64,000 nucleotides of DNA from CAYSNP01 sp050945855. GTDB taxonomy: Bacteria > Bacillota > Clostridia > Christensenellales > DTU072. The notes below the pieces were generated by a model. It did no database searches and had not been told where the DNA came from. It saw only the letters and a program-made list of their open reading frames with translations. A program made the position numbers and the translations under genes. The stretch spans positions 13,744-77,743 of the forward strand of contig JBMNTS010000002.1 in assembly GCA_050945855.1 (NCBI GenBank), given 5' to 3'. Positions 36,672-45,392 of this stretch are shown in pieces (the stretch's first letter is position 1; the number at the start of each line of letters is the position of its first letter).

Positions 36672-37290
36672 TATTTATCAAGTTGTGCCTGCGCTCGGCG
36701 TCCAGCGTGGAGGAGTCCTCGTGCCCCGGATGAATAATATAATCGCCGGGCAAGGCAAAAAGCCTTTTTATGCTGCGGATAAGGTCGGCGTGGCAGCTGT
36801 CGTAAAAATCCGTTCTGCCGTAATCGCCGTAAAACAGCGTGTCGCCGGTAAAAATATATCCTTCGCATATAAAACAGCAACTGTCCGCGCTGTGTCCCGG
36901 CGTTTCCATAACCTGCGCCCGGAAGCCTTCAAATTCAAGTATGTCACCCTCTTTAATCAGCGTATCCGTTTCCGAAGGCGCAATACCGCCCAACCATAAT
37001 CTGCGGGAGAGGTTTAAGTTTTTGTCTTTCAGCTTGGGCGCGCAAAGGGGGTGGGCGTAAACCTTTGCCCCGTCCGCGCGGAATTTCGCGGTGTCGATAA
37101 TGTGGTCAAAATGCCCGTGAGTCAACAACACCGCCCTACATTGCTTGCCTAGCTCTTTAAGGCGGGAGGTTATCTGCTCATAGCCCGCGCTAGGGTCTAT
37201 GACTACCGCGTTTTCGCCGTCCGCATGCAGGATATACGAGTTGACCGTCATATATCTGATATTGACGACTATTTTTTCCACTTTCAGCAT
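36661..37290 (-). CDS. Metallo-beta-lactamase fold hydrolase, glyoxalase II-like
   Basis: A 209-residue MBL-fold enzyme with the complete dinuclear metal site: THGHFDH (H58, H60, D62, H63), ETPGHSADSCC, and GDTLFYGDYGRTD with the bridging Asp. Small YcbL-like proteins of this group hydrolyse thioesters such as S-lactoylglutathione analogues; a clostridial substrate is unknown. The ATG lies inside the last codons of icd. Confidence 0.88.
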   Translation of the reverse strand: MLKVEKIVVNIRYMTVNSYILHADGENAVVIDPSAGYEQITSRLKELGKQCRAVLLTHGHFDHIIDTAKFRADGAKVYAHPLCAPKLKDKNLNLSRRLWLGGIAPSETDTLIKEGDILEFEGFRAQVMETPGHSADSCCFICEGYIFTGDTLFYGDYGRTDFYDSCHADLIRSIKRLFALPGDYIIHPGHEDSSTLDAERRHNLINNEF

Positions 37291-38483
37291 ATCATACCGC
37301 TTAACTCATTATTAATAGCCTGCAGAAATTCGTTATAATAAACCACTTTGGGCTCAACGCCTTCTTTTTTGAACAGTCCTGCCAAGTCTTTGGTCATAAT
37401 CCCTTTTTCTATTACCCTGAGACTTGCGTACTCCAGCTTATCCGCAAACTCCGCCAGCGGCGTATTGCCGTCCAACTGCGCCCGCTTTCTCAGCGCGCCC
37501 GTCCACGCAAAAATTGTAGCCATGGGATTGGTGCTTACGGGTACGCCTTTAAGGTGCTGATAATAATGTCTGGTAACCGTGCCGTGCGCCGCCTCGTACT
37601 CGTAATATCCTTGCGGACTTACCAGTACCGAAGTCATCATGGCAAGAGAGCCGTATACGGTGGCGACCATATCGCTCATCACGTCGCCGTCGTAATTTTT
37701 GCATGCCCAAATCATACCGCCCTCGCTGCGCACTATCCTCGCCACGGCGTCGTCAATAAGCGTGTAAAAATATTCTATGCCCGCTTCCGCGAAACGCCCC
37801 GTGTATTCCGCTTCAAAAATTTCCGCGAAGATATCTTTAAAGCGGTGGTCGTAAATCTTGCTTATCGTATCCTTGGTGGCAAACCATAAATCCATTTTTA
37901 CATCCAGTGCGTAATTAAAGCAGCTTCTGGCAAAGGCGGATATGCTTTTGTCCGTGTTATGCACCGCCTGCACGATGCCCGCGCCTTCAAAGTCCTTTAT
38001 CAGTTTGTCCTCCGCGGGTAGTTTCAGGTACGCGCCGCCTCCGTCCACCCTTGCTTCCACGCCCGAATAAACGTCGCCGTAAGCGTGACGGGCAATAATA
38101 ATAGGCTTTTTCCAGCCTTCTATCAAGGGAGAGATGCCGTCCACCAATATGGGAGCGCGGAAAACGGTGCCGTCCAAAGCCGCCCTTATTGTGCCGTTGG
38201 GCGATTTCCACATTTTGGAAAGGTTGTACTCCTTAACCCTTTGCGCGTTGGGAGTAATGGTGGCGCATTTTACTCCCACGCCGTATTTTTTTATAGCCTG
38301 CGCGGCCTCAGGCGTGACTTGGTCTGCGGTCTTTTCCCTGTTCTCCAGTCCCAAATCATAATATTCCGTGTTTAATTCTATATACGGGCTAAGTAAAATT
38401 TCCTTGATTTCCTTCCAGAGCACTCTGGTCATTTCGTCGCCGTCCAATTCAACGAGCGGCGTTTTCATTGTAATTCTGCTCAC
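37284..38483 (-). CDS. icd: NADP-dependent isocitrate dehydrogenase
   Basis: Oxidatively decarboxylates isocitrate to 2-oxoglutarate for glutamate synthesis. The 399-residue chain is the eukaryote-like homodimeric type: LDGDEMTRVLWKEIK at the start, ATITPNAQRVKEYNL, the substrate loop KSPNGTIRAALDGTVFR, and the metal region YDGDVMSDMVA. The start is GTG, because AGGAGG lies 5 nt before it; the ATG five codons later is less well placed. No citrate synthase or aconitase gene is nearby. Confidence 0.95.
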   Translation of the reverse strand: MSRITMKTPLVELDGDEMTRVLWKEIKEILLSPYIELNTEYYDLGLENREKTADQVTPEAAQAIKKYGVGVKCATITPNAQRVKEYNLSKMWKSPNGTIRAALDGTVFRAPILVDGISPLIEGWKKPIIIARHAYGDVYSGVEARVDGGGAYLKLPAEDKLIKDFEGAGIVQAVHNTDKSISAFARSCFNYALDVKMDLWFATKDTISKIYDHRFKDIFAEIFEAEYTGRFAEAGIEYFYTLIDDAVARIVRSEGGMIWACKNYDGDVMSDMVATVYGSLAMMTSVLVSPQGYYEYEAAHGTVTRHYYQHLKGVPVSTNPMATIFAWTGALRKRAQLDGNTPLAEFADKLEYASLRVIEKGIMTKDLAGLFKKEGVEPKVVYYNEFLQAINNELSGMIC

Positions 38484-38505
38484 TGCTGCCTCCTGTATTT
38501 TCTAA

Positions 38506-38535
38506 ATATTACCATAAATTACCCTCATAAATCAA
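38506..38535 (-). promoter_or_regulatory. Possible sigma-A promoter of icd-MBL-hemZ-ECF S
   Basis: TTGATT, 18-nt spacer and TAATAT on the minus strand, just upstream of the AGGAGG of icd. The spacing is one base above optimum. Confidence 0.4.
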
Positions 38536-38615
38536 GCGAAAGCCTTTAAAGAATAACAATGCGGATATTTAGCCGTTAACTTTGGGGAAAGAATAATTTA
38601 TTTAAAAATTGCTTA

Positions 38616-38650
38616 TTGAAAAAACGATTGTTTTATGATATTATAATATC
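38616..38650 (+). promoter_or_regulatory. Sigma-A promoter of the GPH symporter gene, with palindrome at the -10
   Basis: TTGAAA, 17-nt spacer and TATTAT. The -10 lies inside the perfect 14-bp palindrome GATATTATAATATC (38637-38650), a possible repressor site. Confidence 0.6.
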
Positions 38651-38675
38651 ATTAAAAGCAGGAGAGGGCAAGGTT

Positions 38676-40148
38676 ATGAACAATTTTAAAGCAAAGATTT
38701 CTTACGCTCTGGGTGATATTTACGGCGGAGCGGCATTTCTGGTTTTCAGTTTGCTTTATATGAACTTTTTGGTGCTGGTAGAGGGTTTGCCGGTAGTGGC
38801 TGCTTCCACGGTAATTTTTATCGGCAAACTGTGGGACGCTGTTACAGACCCCATGATGGGCAATATTTCGGATAAAACGCGCACAAGGTTCGGGCGGCGC
38901 AGATTTTATTTTCTGTTTGGCATAATTCCCGTTTTTCTGTCCTTTGTTATGCTGTTTTATTCCTTCGGTATTGCCGACGTCAACGCGAAAATAGCTTATC
39001 ATACTTTCGCGTATATGTTTTTCGGCACCGCTTTTACCATAGTTATGGTGCCTTACAACGCCATTCTTTCGGAAATGACTTCGGACTACAACGAAAGGAC
39101 CGCCTTTACCACGATAAGAATGCTTATGTCCGGCGCCGCGTCGCTGGTTGCCGCTATTGTGCCCAGCATGATTATCAAGAGCATAGGCGGCGAAATCAAC
39201 GGTCCCGACCAAAAAACCGGGTATCTGGTAATGGCGATAGCCATGGCCGTTATTTTCGGTCTGTGCTGGCTGTTTACTTTCCTTGGCACTTGGGAAAGGT
39301 CGGATCTGATGGCTCCCGCGGGTATGACCTTAAAGAAATGGCTGTCCGTTTTCAAAAACAAGTCCTACCGGATTTTTATAGTTATTTTTATCAGCTTTCA
39401 GGTGGCGGTGGATCTGATGCTCGCTCTGTTTATCTTTTACGTTGACATCGTGGTGCTCAAATATCAAAGCTATGAGACCATTATCGGAGTGCTGCTTGTT
39501 TGCTCCCTGATCTTTATGGTTTTGCAAGGGGCAATAGCAAAAAAATGGGGTAAGGCGTCTCCGCTGTTTTTCGGCATGCCTATCTGGATAATTTCTTCCG
39601 TTGCCTTTATTTTTGTGGATACCACCACGCCGGTTATGGTGCTGTGCGGACTGGCGGCCCTCATTGCCATCGGCTCTTCCGCGGGCAATCTGTCCACCTG
39701 GTCCATGCTGACGGATATCTACGACGTGGACGAGATAATGACGGGTGAGCGCAGAGAGGGCATATACAGCGGCTTTACCACCTTTTCGCGCAAATTCGCC
39801 AGCGGCTTTGCGGTATTGATACTGGGCGTAGGACTAAAAGCGATGGGGTTTGACCAAAACGAGTACAATCTCTTAAAGAGCAATATGGATAGTTTCGACC
39901 CCGCCACATACGCTCAATCCTCTATCGTAAACGGCATTAAATGGATGTTTGTCATTATACCCATAGTTTTATTGACTATTACCTTGCTGTTTGCGACAAA
40001 ATACAAACTCAACAACAAGCGGTTCAATTCGGTGTTAAAAGGCATTTCCGCTTATAAAGAGGAGGGCAACCTTGCGGGACTTAACAATGAGGAACTGTTG
40101 GATATACAGACCGTTACGGGCAAGTTTATAAAAGATTTGCGCAAATAG
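38676..40148 (+). CDS. GPH-family sugar:cation symporter (MFS)
   Basis: A 490-residue, twelve-helix transporter of the glycoside-pentoside-hexuronide group (MelB/XynP-like). Family marks are KISYALGDIYGGAAF, the loop WDAVTDPMMGNISDKTRTRFGRRR and the second-half equivalent near YDVDEIMTGERREGIYSG. The substrate is probably a glycoside or short oligosaccharide; no glycosidase gene is adjacent, so it cannot be named. The ATG after AGGAGAGG was chosen; an upstream TTG lies within the promoter itself. Confidence 0.9.
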   Translation: MNNFKAKISYALGDIYGGAAFLVFSLLYMNFLVLVEGLPVVAASTVIFIGKLWDAVTDPMMGNISDKTRTRFGRRRFYFLFGIIPVFLSFVMLFYSFGIADVNAKIAYHTFAYMFFGTAFTIVMVPYNAILSEMTSDYNERTAFTTIRMLMSGAASLVAAIVPSMIIKSIGGEINGPDQKTGYLVMAIAMAVIFGLCWLFTFLGTWERSDLMAPAGMTLKKWLSVFKNKSYRIFIVIFISFQVAVDLMLALFIFYVDIVVLKYQSYETIIGVLLVCSLIFMVLQGAIAKKWGKASPLFFGMPIWIISSVAFIFVDTTTPVMVLCGLAALIAIGSSAGNLSTWSMLTDIYDVDEIMTGERREGIYSGFTTFSRKFASGFAVLILGVGLKAMGFDQNEYNLLKSNMDSFDPATYAQSSIVNGIKWMFVIIPIVLLTITLLFATKYKLNNKRFNSVLKGISAYKEEGNLAGLNNEELLDIQTVTGKFIKDLRK

Positions 40149-40174
40149 CTTTTTTGATTTTATATTCTTGGAAC

Positions 40175-40209
40175 AAAACGCCTTGGGGCAAACGCTTTAA
40201 GGCGTTTTT
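40175..40209 (+). terminator. Rho-independent terminator after the GPH symporter gene
   Basis: Stem AAAACGCCTT / AAGGCGTTTT with a 14-nt loop, ending TTTTTA. Confidence 0.75.
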
Positions 40210-40235
40210 AATGTATAAAAAACCTTTTATCGGCA

Positions 40236-40254
40236 TACTAACATTATGTTAGTA
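40236..40254. repeat. Perfect palindrome over the DUF421 start codon
   Basis: Arms TACTAACAT and ATGTTAGTA with one central T; the ATG of the DUF421 gene opens the right arm. No Shine-Dalgarno sequence precedes it. In RNA this would pair the start codon; in DNA it could be an operator. Confidence 0.5.
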
Positions 40255-40902
40255 AACGCTATCAGGGCAGTTATTATTTATTCCCTTCTGATAATGGGCT
40301 TCCGCCTTATGGGCAAAAGGCAAATCGGGGAGTTTCAGCCTTTTGAGTTTATCATTACTCTTATGATAGCGGAGCTTGCTTCCGTGCCGATGACGGATAT
40401 TTCCATACCCATCATTTACGGCCTGGTGCCTATATTTGTGATTTTTGTTATGCACCACGCCATTACGCTTATCGGCAACAAATGGCAGGGCTTTAGAAAA
40501 ACGGTCAACGGGTCGCCGCAGATAGTGATTAACGCGGACGGAATTGACAGCGCGATGCTCAAAAAGCTGAATATGAACGTAAACGACTTGCTGGAAGCAA
40601 TAAGAGGACAAGGCTACTTCAGCATTGAGGAAGTAAAATACGCGATTGTGGAAACCAACGGCAAAGTAAGCGTGCTGCCCAACAGCGACGCTAATCCCCC
40701 TTCGGGCATTCCCATTACGCTTATAGTCAATTCCCAATACATTGAGGATAATTTCGCCCTTGCCAACGTAGATAAAAATGCGGTGGAAAGCATACTCGCC
40801 AAAAGCAATCTTACCTTGAAAAACGTATTGCTGATGAGCAAAAAGGACAACGGCTTTTTCCTGCAGCCTTACGGGGAAAAGTACTTTACGATAGGGGGAT
40901 GA
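40246..40902 (+). CDS. DUF421 membrane protein (YetF/YrbG-like)
   Basis: A 218-residue protein with three hydrophobic segments in the first ~85 residues, the family motif RLMGKRQIGEFQPFEF (20-35), and a cytoplasmic alpha/beta domain containing NGSPQIVINADGI and IRGQGYFSIEEVKYAIVETN. The function is unknown; relatives are linked to spore and envelope biology in some Bacillota. The start codon lies inside a palindrome and has no ribosome site; a later ATG (codon 17) would delete the first membrane helix. Confidence 0.87.
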   Translation: MLVNAIRAVIIYSLLIMGFRLMGKRQIGEFQPFEFIITLMIAELASVPMTDISIPIIYGLVPIFVIFVMHHAITLIGNKWQGFRKTVNGSPQIVINADGIDSAMLKKLNMNVNDLLEAIRGQGYFSIEEVKYAIVETNGKVSVLPNSDANPPSGIPITLIVNSQYIEDNFALANVDKNAVESILAKSNLTLKNVLLMSKKDNGFFLQPYGEKYFTIGG

Positions 40903-40903
40903 A

Positions 40904-41266
40904 ATGGTAAGAAACATCGCCGCTATAGTCGCGGTAGTGATAATAGTAGCGGGGGGAATAGCCTTAGAAATCTATATGGAGCACACTCTGGATAAGCTGG
41001 AGGAGCATATCACGGCTATAGAAAAGGACGGACAATTTTCTTTGGAAAAGGCTGAGCAAGCCATGGATTGGTGGGATAAAAAGACCAAAATACTCGCTAT
41101 GTTTATATCCCACGACCCTTTGCACGAGATTGACGATTACCTTGCGGAAATCAAGGGCGCGATAATATTTGACCCGCAGTCCGCGCGCCCCGCTCTGGAA
41201 AAAGCGTTGTCCGCAAAAGATAATATGCTGGATCAGCATAAACTGTCTTTTTCCAACATTTTTTAA
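40904..41266 (+). CDS. DUF4363 family small membrane-anchored protein
   Basis: A 120-residue protein with one N-terminal membrane segment (about 5-22) and an extracytoplasmic helical domain beginning EIYMEHTLDKLEEHITAIEK. The WWDKKTKIL motif (56-64) is typical of DUF4363. Such genes often follow DUF421 genes, as here with a 1-nt gap, so the two products probably act together. The role is unknown. Confidence 0.8.
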   Translation: MVRNIAAIVAVVIIVAGGIALEIYMEHTLDKLEEHITAIEKDGQFSLEKAEQAMDWWDKKTKILAMFISHDPLHEIDDYLAEIKGAIIFDPQSARPALEKALSAKDNMLDQHKLSFSNIF

Positions 41267-41314
41267 GCAAAAACCAATTCGGCATTATATATTAGCCTTT
41301 TAACCAAAGAGCTA

Positions 41315-41343
41315 TTGATTTTGGCGTACGGGTATGTTATACT
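41315..41343 (+). promoter_or_regulatory. Sigma-A promoter of the small Big_3/InlB-repeat lipoprotein gene
   Basis: TTGATT, 17-nt spacer and TATACT, 33 nt before the start codon. Confidence 0.65.
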
Positions 41344-41376
41344 GTTATATGTAATCCTATAATATGTGGAGTTATT

Positions 41377-42120
41377 ATGAAAAAAACGTATTCCATTTTC
41401 ATATTGATAATTGTATTAGTTCTGGCGGCGTTATCGCTTGCGGGTTGTTCTCCCGAGCCTAAAACCATAAAAGAAATATACATAGTCAGCTCCGTAGGTC
41501 AGGATGTTCAGATAGGCGATTTCGATATCGCCAATTATCGCATCAGATTGATAATGACGGACGGCACGGATAAATACGTTACCGTAAAGCCCAATATGAT
41601 AGTCACCGACCTTGCCGTTTTTGAGGAGCTTGGCGCGCATACTCTTACTTTAATTTACAACAACACCACCCTTTTGTATCCGATCAACATCGTGGAGAGA
41701 ATGTTTGAGGTCACCTTTGAGGTAAACGGCGGAAGCGCGCTTGCCCCCAGAGCGACGGCTAAGCTTATGGAGCGGCCTTTGACCTCTAAAGAGGGTTATA
41801 AGTTTGCGGGCTGGTACGATAACGAAAATTTTGAAGGCTCTCAAATTCTCTTCCCCTTAAGCGTAACCGAGGACAGGACTTTATACGCCCGCTGGGTAGA
41901 AGATTTTGTATCCGTTTATCAGGTAACCTTTGATTATAATTACGACGAGGCAATACTGTATACCCCGCAGCTGATTCCGCAGGGAGAAAAAGTGATAGCC
42001 CCCACATTTTTGACCAGAGAGGGCTATACGATTTCCGGCTGGTATCTTGACAATACCTTATGGGATTTTGAGGAAGACACCGTAAGCGGCAACATTACCC
42101 TTCTTGCGATGTGGGATTAA
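41377..42120 (+). CDS. Lipoprotein with one Ig-like (Big_3) and two InlB-type B repeats
   Basis: A 247-residue exported lipoprotein with lipobox LAGC (Cys at 24). Residues ~30-105 resemble the Big_3 repeats of the giant lipoprotein in this window (KTIKEIYIVSS start, YNNTTLLYPINIVE end). Residues ~110-175 and ~180-247 are Listeria-Bacteroides (InlB B-type) repeats: FEVNGGS with FAGWYDNENF and LYARW, then FDYNYDE with ISGWYLDN and LLAMW. Function is probably adhesion or glycan contact. GTGGAG lies 5 nt before ATG. Its stop shares TTAA with the convergent asnB-like gene. Confidence 0.88.
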   Translation: MKKTYSIFILIIVLVLAALSLAGCSPEPKTIKEIYIVSSVGQDVQIGDFDIANYRIRLIMTDGTDKYVTVKPNMIVTDLAVFEELGAHTLTLIYNNTTLLYPINIVERMFEVTFEVNGGSALAPRATAKLMERPLTSKEGYKFAGWYDNENFEGSQILFPLSVTEDRTLYARWVEDFVSVYQVTFDYNYDEAILYTPQLIPQGEKVIAPTFLTREGYTISGWYLDNTLWDFEEDTVSGNITLLAMWD

Positions 42121-43931
42121 GCATTGTCAAAAAGGCAATGTATCTGCAGCAAATGACCGTATAATTGCGGGGCCGCCATAAGCTGCCCGAACCACGGCAA
42201 GCCGTAATCGGAGGGGCTGCTCATCAATATCTTAAGTTTTTCCATATCGACAGCGTCTTTGAGGATGCTGTCTTTTTTTAGCGTTTCCTTAAGCATTTCC
42301 TTGATAACCGCCTCGTATTTCGGGTTGAAAGTTTTAGGATATGGGCTCTTTTTACGGTTGATAACCGCTTCCGGCAATTCGCCCGACACAGCTTTCCGGA
42401 GCATGCCCTTTTCTCTGTTGCCCAGCAGTAATATCTCGGGCGGAATATTGTATACATACTGCGCTATATCCGGAGTGCAAAACGGCACTCTGACCTCAAG
42501 GTGCGAAAACATGCTCATTGCGTTAGAGCGCTCCAGCAATGTCGCCATAAACCAGTACAGGTTGAGATACTGCAATCTCCTGAACCGCGCGGTCCTCTCG
42601 TCCGCATTATCTGGCAAGGGCGCTTTGGCGGCAGCCTCAGCAAATCGCTCCTGCACGTATTGGTCAATTTTATATTTCTTCTTAAAATCGTCTTTTAAAA
42701 TATAAGAGCGGATATTGTCCTGCTTCATCCACGGAAAAGTGGACAGGCTTTCGTTTTTCATATACCACGGATAACCGCAAAAGATTTCGTCCGCGCATTC
42801 TCCCGAAAGGGCTACCTTGTGAGAGCGCGCTATTTCCTTGCAAAATAACAGTAGAGAGCCGTCCACGTCCGCCATGCCCGGCAAGTCACGCGCAAAGGCC
42901 GCCTCAATTACGCTTTGCGCAAGTTTTGCGCCGCTGTCCGCGATGTAGGATTGATGAATGCTCTTGCAATAATCGGACATAAGCAGAATAAAGGCGGCGT
43001 CCGAATCGGGCTGGTATGCCGTGCGCTCAAAATATTTGTCGTTGCCCTCGTAATCTATGGAAAAGGTGGACAGCCTGTCTCCGCTTTGCTCCAGTTTTTT
43101 GGCGGCGACGGCGGCTATAATGCTGCTGTCCAGCCCGCCGCTCAATAGGGCGCAGCCCTCAGGCGTTACCTGACTTTCTATGGAATCCAGCACCAGCGCT
43201 CTTACCTTTTCGACAGTGTCCTCCGCGCTGTCCTTATGCTCGCGCGCCTCCAGCCTCCAGTATTCCCTCCGTTTTAATCCGTCCGCACTGAAAATCGCGT
43301 ATTCTGCCGGGAGCAACTCTCCAATGCCTTTATAGATACATTCCCCCGCCGTTCTGCAAGGCGCAAGCCCGAATATCTCCGCGTATCCCACCTCGCTTAT
43401 TTCCTTATTGATTCCCGCCGCGAAAAGCCCTTTTATTTCGCTGGAAAATATAAGGCTGTCCCATTTTCGGGCGTAAAATAAAGCTTTTATCCCCAGATGG
43501 TCTCTGGCTAAAATAAATTGCCTGTTTTCTTTGTCATAAATAACAAACGCGAAATTCCCGCTTAATTCCTTAACGCATTCCACGCCCCGGGCATAATATA
43601 ACAACAAAATTGCCTCGGCGTCGGATTCCGCTTGCCGCAGGCCGGATTTGGCTATTTCAAAATCCAGTTTATCTCTGTTGAATAATATCCCGTCCAATAC
43701 TATCGCGTACTCTCTGCCGCCTATAGACAGCTTAACGGAGCACTCCTGCAAAGCGTCCTCCGCCGTGCTAAGCCCCGCCTGTCCCATCAGCGCGTAATCC
43801 TCAATATACGCGCCGGTATAATCCGGCCCCCTGTGCCTGACCGATTGCAGCATATTGTATACGCAATAAATATTTTCTGTCTTTTTTCCTATTTTTTCCT
43901 TTGCGTTTATAATTCCTGTTATAGCGCTCAT
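42117..43931 (-). CDS. Asparagine synthetase-like protein with an inactive-looking glutaminase domain
   Basis: A 604-residue AsnB-family protein. The synthetase half is intact: pyrophosphate loop LLSGGLDSSII and SGECADEIFCGY, so an acyl-adenylate amidation or related reaction is expected. The glutaminase half is altered. Its nucleophile, Cys in MCGIxG, is Ser (MSAITG); the RLSIVD arginine is Gly (GLSTAED); and NGEIYN is DGILFN. HRGPD and the later Asp (ESDAEAI) remain. GGAGG 7 nt before this ATG makes a misplaced start unlikely. It may use free ammonia, or a different nucleophile as in beta-lactam synthetase relatives. It is divergent from dpaA, with no other biosynthetic genes around. Confidence 0.87.
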   Translation of the reverse strand: MSAITGIINAKEKIGKKTENIYCVYNMLQSVRHRGPDYTGAYIEDYALMGQAGLSTAEDALQECSVKLSIGGREYAIVLDGILFNRDKLDFEIAKSGLRQAESDAEAILLLYYARGVECVKELSGNFAFVIYDKENRQFILARDHLGIKALFYARKWDSLIFSSEIKGLFAAGINKEISEVGYAEIFGLAPCRTAGECIYKGIGELLPAEYAIFSADGLKRREYWRLEAREHKDSAEDTVEKVRALVLDSIESQVTPEGCALLSGGLDSSIIAAVAAKKLEQSGDRLSTFSIDYEGNDKYFERTAYQPDSDAAFILLMSDYCKSIHQSYIADSGAKLAQSVIEAAFARDLPGMADVDGSLLLFCKEIARSHKVALSGECADEIFCGYPWYMKNESLSTFPWMKQDNIRSYILKDDFKKKYKIDQYVQERFAEAAAKAPLPDNADERTARFRRLQYLNLYWFMATLLERSNAMSMFSHLEVRVPFCTPDIAQYVYNIPPEILLLGNREKGMLRKAVSGELPEAVINRKKSPYPKTFNPKYEAVIKEMLKETLKKDSILKDAVDMEKLKILMSSPSDYGLPWFGQLMAAPQLYGHLLQIHCLFDNA

Positions 43932-43970
43932 TTAATTTTCCTCCGTAGTTTATTCTATGGCTGCGCAATT

Positions 43971-43999
43971 CACCACGTGAAAGATAATCTCATAGTATG
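43971..43999 (+). promoter_or_regulatory. Candidate sigma-K promoter of dpaA-dpaB
   Basis: CACC (fits mACm) at -35, 17-nt spacer, then CATAGTATG, one mismatch from CATANNNTA. In Bacillus the dipicolinate synthase genes are sigma-K dependent, which supports the reading. Confidence 0.45.
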
Positions 44000-44033
44000 T
44001 AATAAATTAATCAAAAAAATCGAGGTCGAAGCA

Positions 44034-44789
44034 ATGGCTTACAGGTATATGATTTTAGGAGGAGATAAAAGGAGTTACTACCTTAAAAGTATATTACAAA
44101 ATGATAATAATATTGTTTATGATTTTATATACAATCCGAATTTTCATGAGGCGGCAAGCTGCCTTGGCAAGATAGATTACCTGATACTGCCCATACCCTG
44201 CACACGGGACGGGGAGTACATAACCAACACCAATCTCCGCTTTTGCGACATTTTGCCCCTTGTGGGCAACGCGGGAGTCTTTTTGGGTTGCAAGGAAAGG
44301 ATAAATTTTGATTTTGACGCCTATAAAGTTTACGATTTAGGCGAAAGCGAAACCTTTAAGCGCAAGAACGCCATACTCACTGTGGAAGGCGTGCTGGCTC
44401 TCACCATAAAAAACACTTTGTTTTCCATTCACGGCTCCGTGATTCTGGTGGCGGGGTACGGCAGAGTGGGCTCTTACCTTGTCAAGCAATTAAAGAGTCT
44501 GGGCGCGAAGGTTTACGTTGTGGAAAGGGACGCATCCAAAACTTCCAAGCTTAAAGGGGTATACGTCGCAAAAAGCGTGGATGAGCTGCCCGGCGATGTT
44601 AATTTTGATTTAATCTACAATACGGTAAATGAAAATATACTGGATAAGTACTCCTACACTACAATATTTGACCTTGCCAACGTGTTATGCGGTTACAATA
44701 TTGTATCAACAAAATCCCTGCCTGCCATTTATTCCGCCTATTCTTCCGCCAAAATCGTTGCAGAATGCATATATTCGTTTATTAAATGA
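44034..44789 (+). CDS. dpaA: Dipicolinate synthase subunit A
   Basis: With DpaB it converts dihydroxy-tetrahydrodipicolinate to dipicolinic acid in the mother cell; the product fills the spore core with calcium. The 251-residue protein has an N-terminal domain with MILGGDKRSYYL and a Rossmann NAD(P) site VAGYGRVGSYLVKQL. SALPAIYS-like KSLPAIYSAYSSAKI follows near the end. The internal ATG after GAGG was chosen; the longer open frame runs into the divergent gene and encodes an unrelated hydrophobic leader. dpaB follows after 9 nt. Confidence 0.93.
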   Translation: MAYRYMILGGDKRSYYLKSILQNDNNIVYDFIYNPNFHEAASCLGKIDYLILPIPCTRDGEYITNTNLRFCDILPLVGNAGVFLGCKERINFDFDAYKVYDLGESETFKRKNAILTVEGVLALTIKNTLFSIHGSVILVAGYGRVGSYLVKQLKSLGAKVYVVERDASKTSKLKGVYVAKSVDELPGDVNFDLIYNTVNENILDKYSYTTIFDLANVLCGYNIVSTKSLPAIYSAYSSAKIVAECIYSFIK

Positions 44790-44798
44790 GGTAGAATT

Positions 44799-45380
44799 AT
44801 GGATGTAAAAAATAAAGTAATCGGCTTTGCCCTTACCGGCTCCTTCTGTACGCTTGAGAAAGCCGTGGCGCAAATAAAAAAGCTGACGGACGCGGGCGCG
44901 GAAGTAATCCCTATGGCTACGGAAAGCGTGCTGACCACGGATACGCGTTTCGGCAAAGCCGCCGATTGGATAGAAAGCATTGAGAGTATCACCAATAAAA
45001 AGATATGGAGCAGTATAACTCAGACGGAGCCTATAGGCCCTCAGTCCCTATTGGATATTCTTATTGTAGCCCCTTGCACCGGCAATACTCTTGCAAAAAT
45101 CGCTCTGGGAATTACGGACAACGCGGTTATGCTGGCGATTAAAGCGCAACTGAGAAACAGCAAGCCCGTGCTGATTGCCGTTTCCACAAACGACGGGCTG
45201 GCGAACAACGCCAAAAACATCGGCGCTCTGCAGGCGAAAAGAGATATCTTCTTTGTGCCTTACACGCAGGACGACCCCATAAAAAAGCCCAATTCCCTGG
45301 TTGCCGTAATGGACGCGCTGTTGCCTGCCGCAGAATGCGCGCTGGAGCATAAGCAGTTGCAGCCTATGCTTTACAAATAA
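44799..45380 (+). CDS. dpaB: Dipicolinate synthase subunit B
   Basis: Flavoprotein-like subunit (FMN/UbiX-type fold) of 193 residues. It opens with GFALTGSFCTLEKA, has the binding loop VAPCTGNTLAKIALGITDNA and a late VSTNDGLANNAKNIG, all typical of SpoVFB. GAGGTAG precedes ATG. It is expected to be expressed with dpaA late in sporulation, and is strong evidence for an endospore-former. Its 3' end is only 12 nt from the convergent metH stop. Confidence 0.94.
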   Translation: MDVKNKVIGFALTGSFCTLEKAVAQIKKLTDAGAEVIPMATESVLTTDTRFGKAADWIESIESITNKKIWSSITQTEPIGPQSLLDILIVAPCTGNTLAKIALGITDNAVMLAIKAQLRNSKPVLIAVSTNDGLANNAKNIGALQAKRDIFFVPYTQDDPIKKPNSLVAVMDALLPAAECALEHKQLQPMLYK

Positions 45381-45392
45381 CGGGCAAAAATA

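Noticed and set aside
43833..44033. N-terminal extension of dpaA by 67 codons
   Set aside because: It runs through the divergent asnB-like gene and promoter region and encodes an unrelated hydrophobic string; the ATG after GAGG matches the family start.
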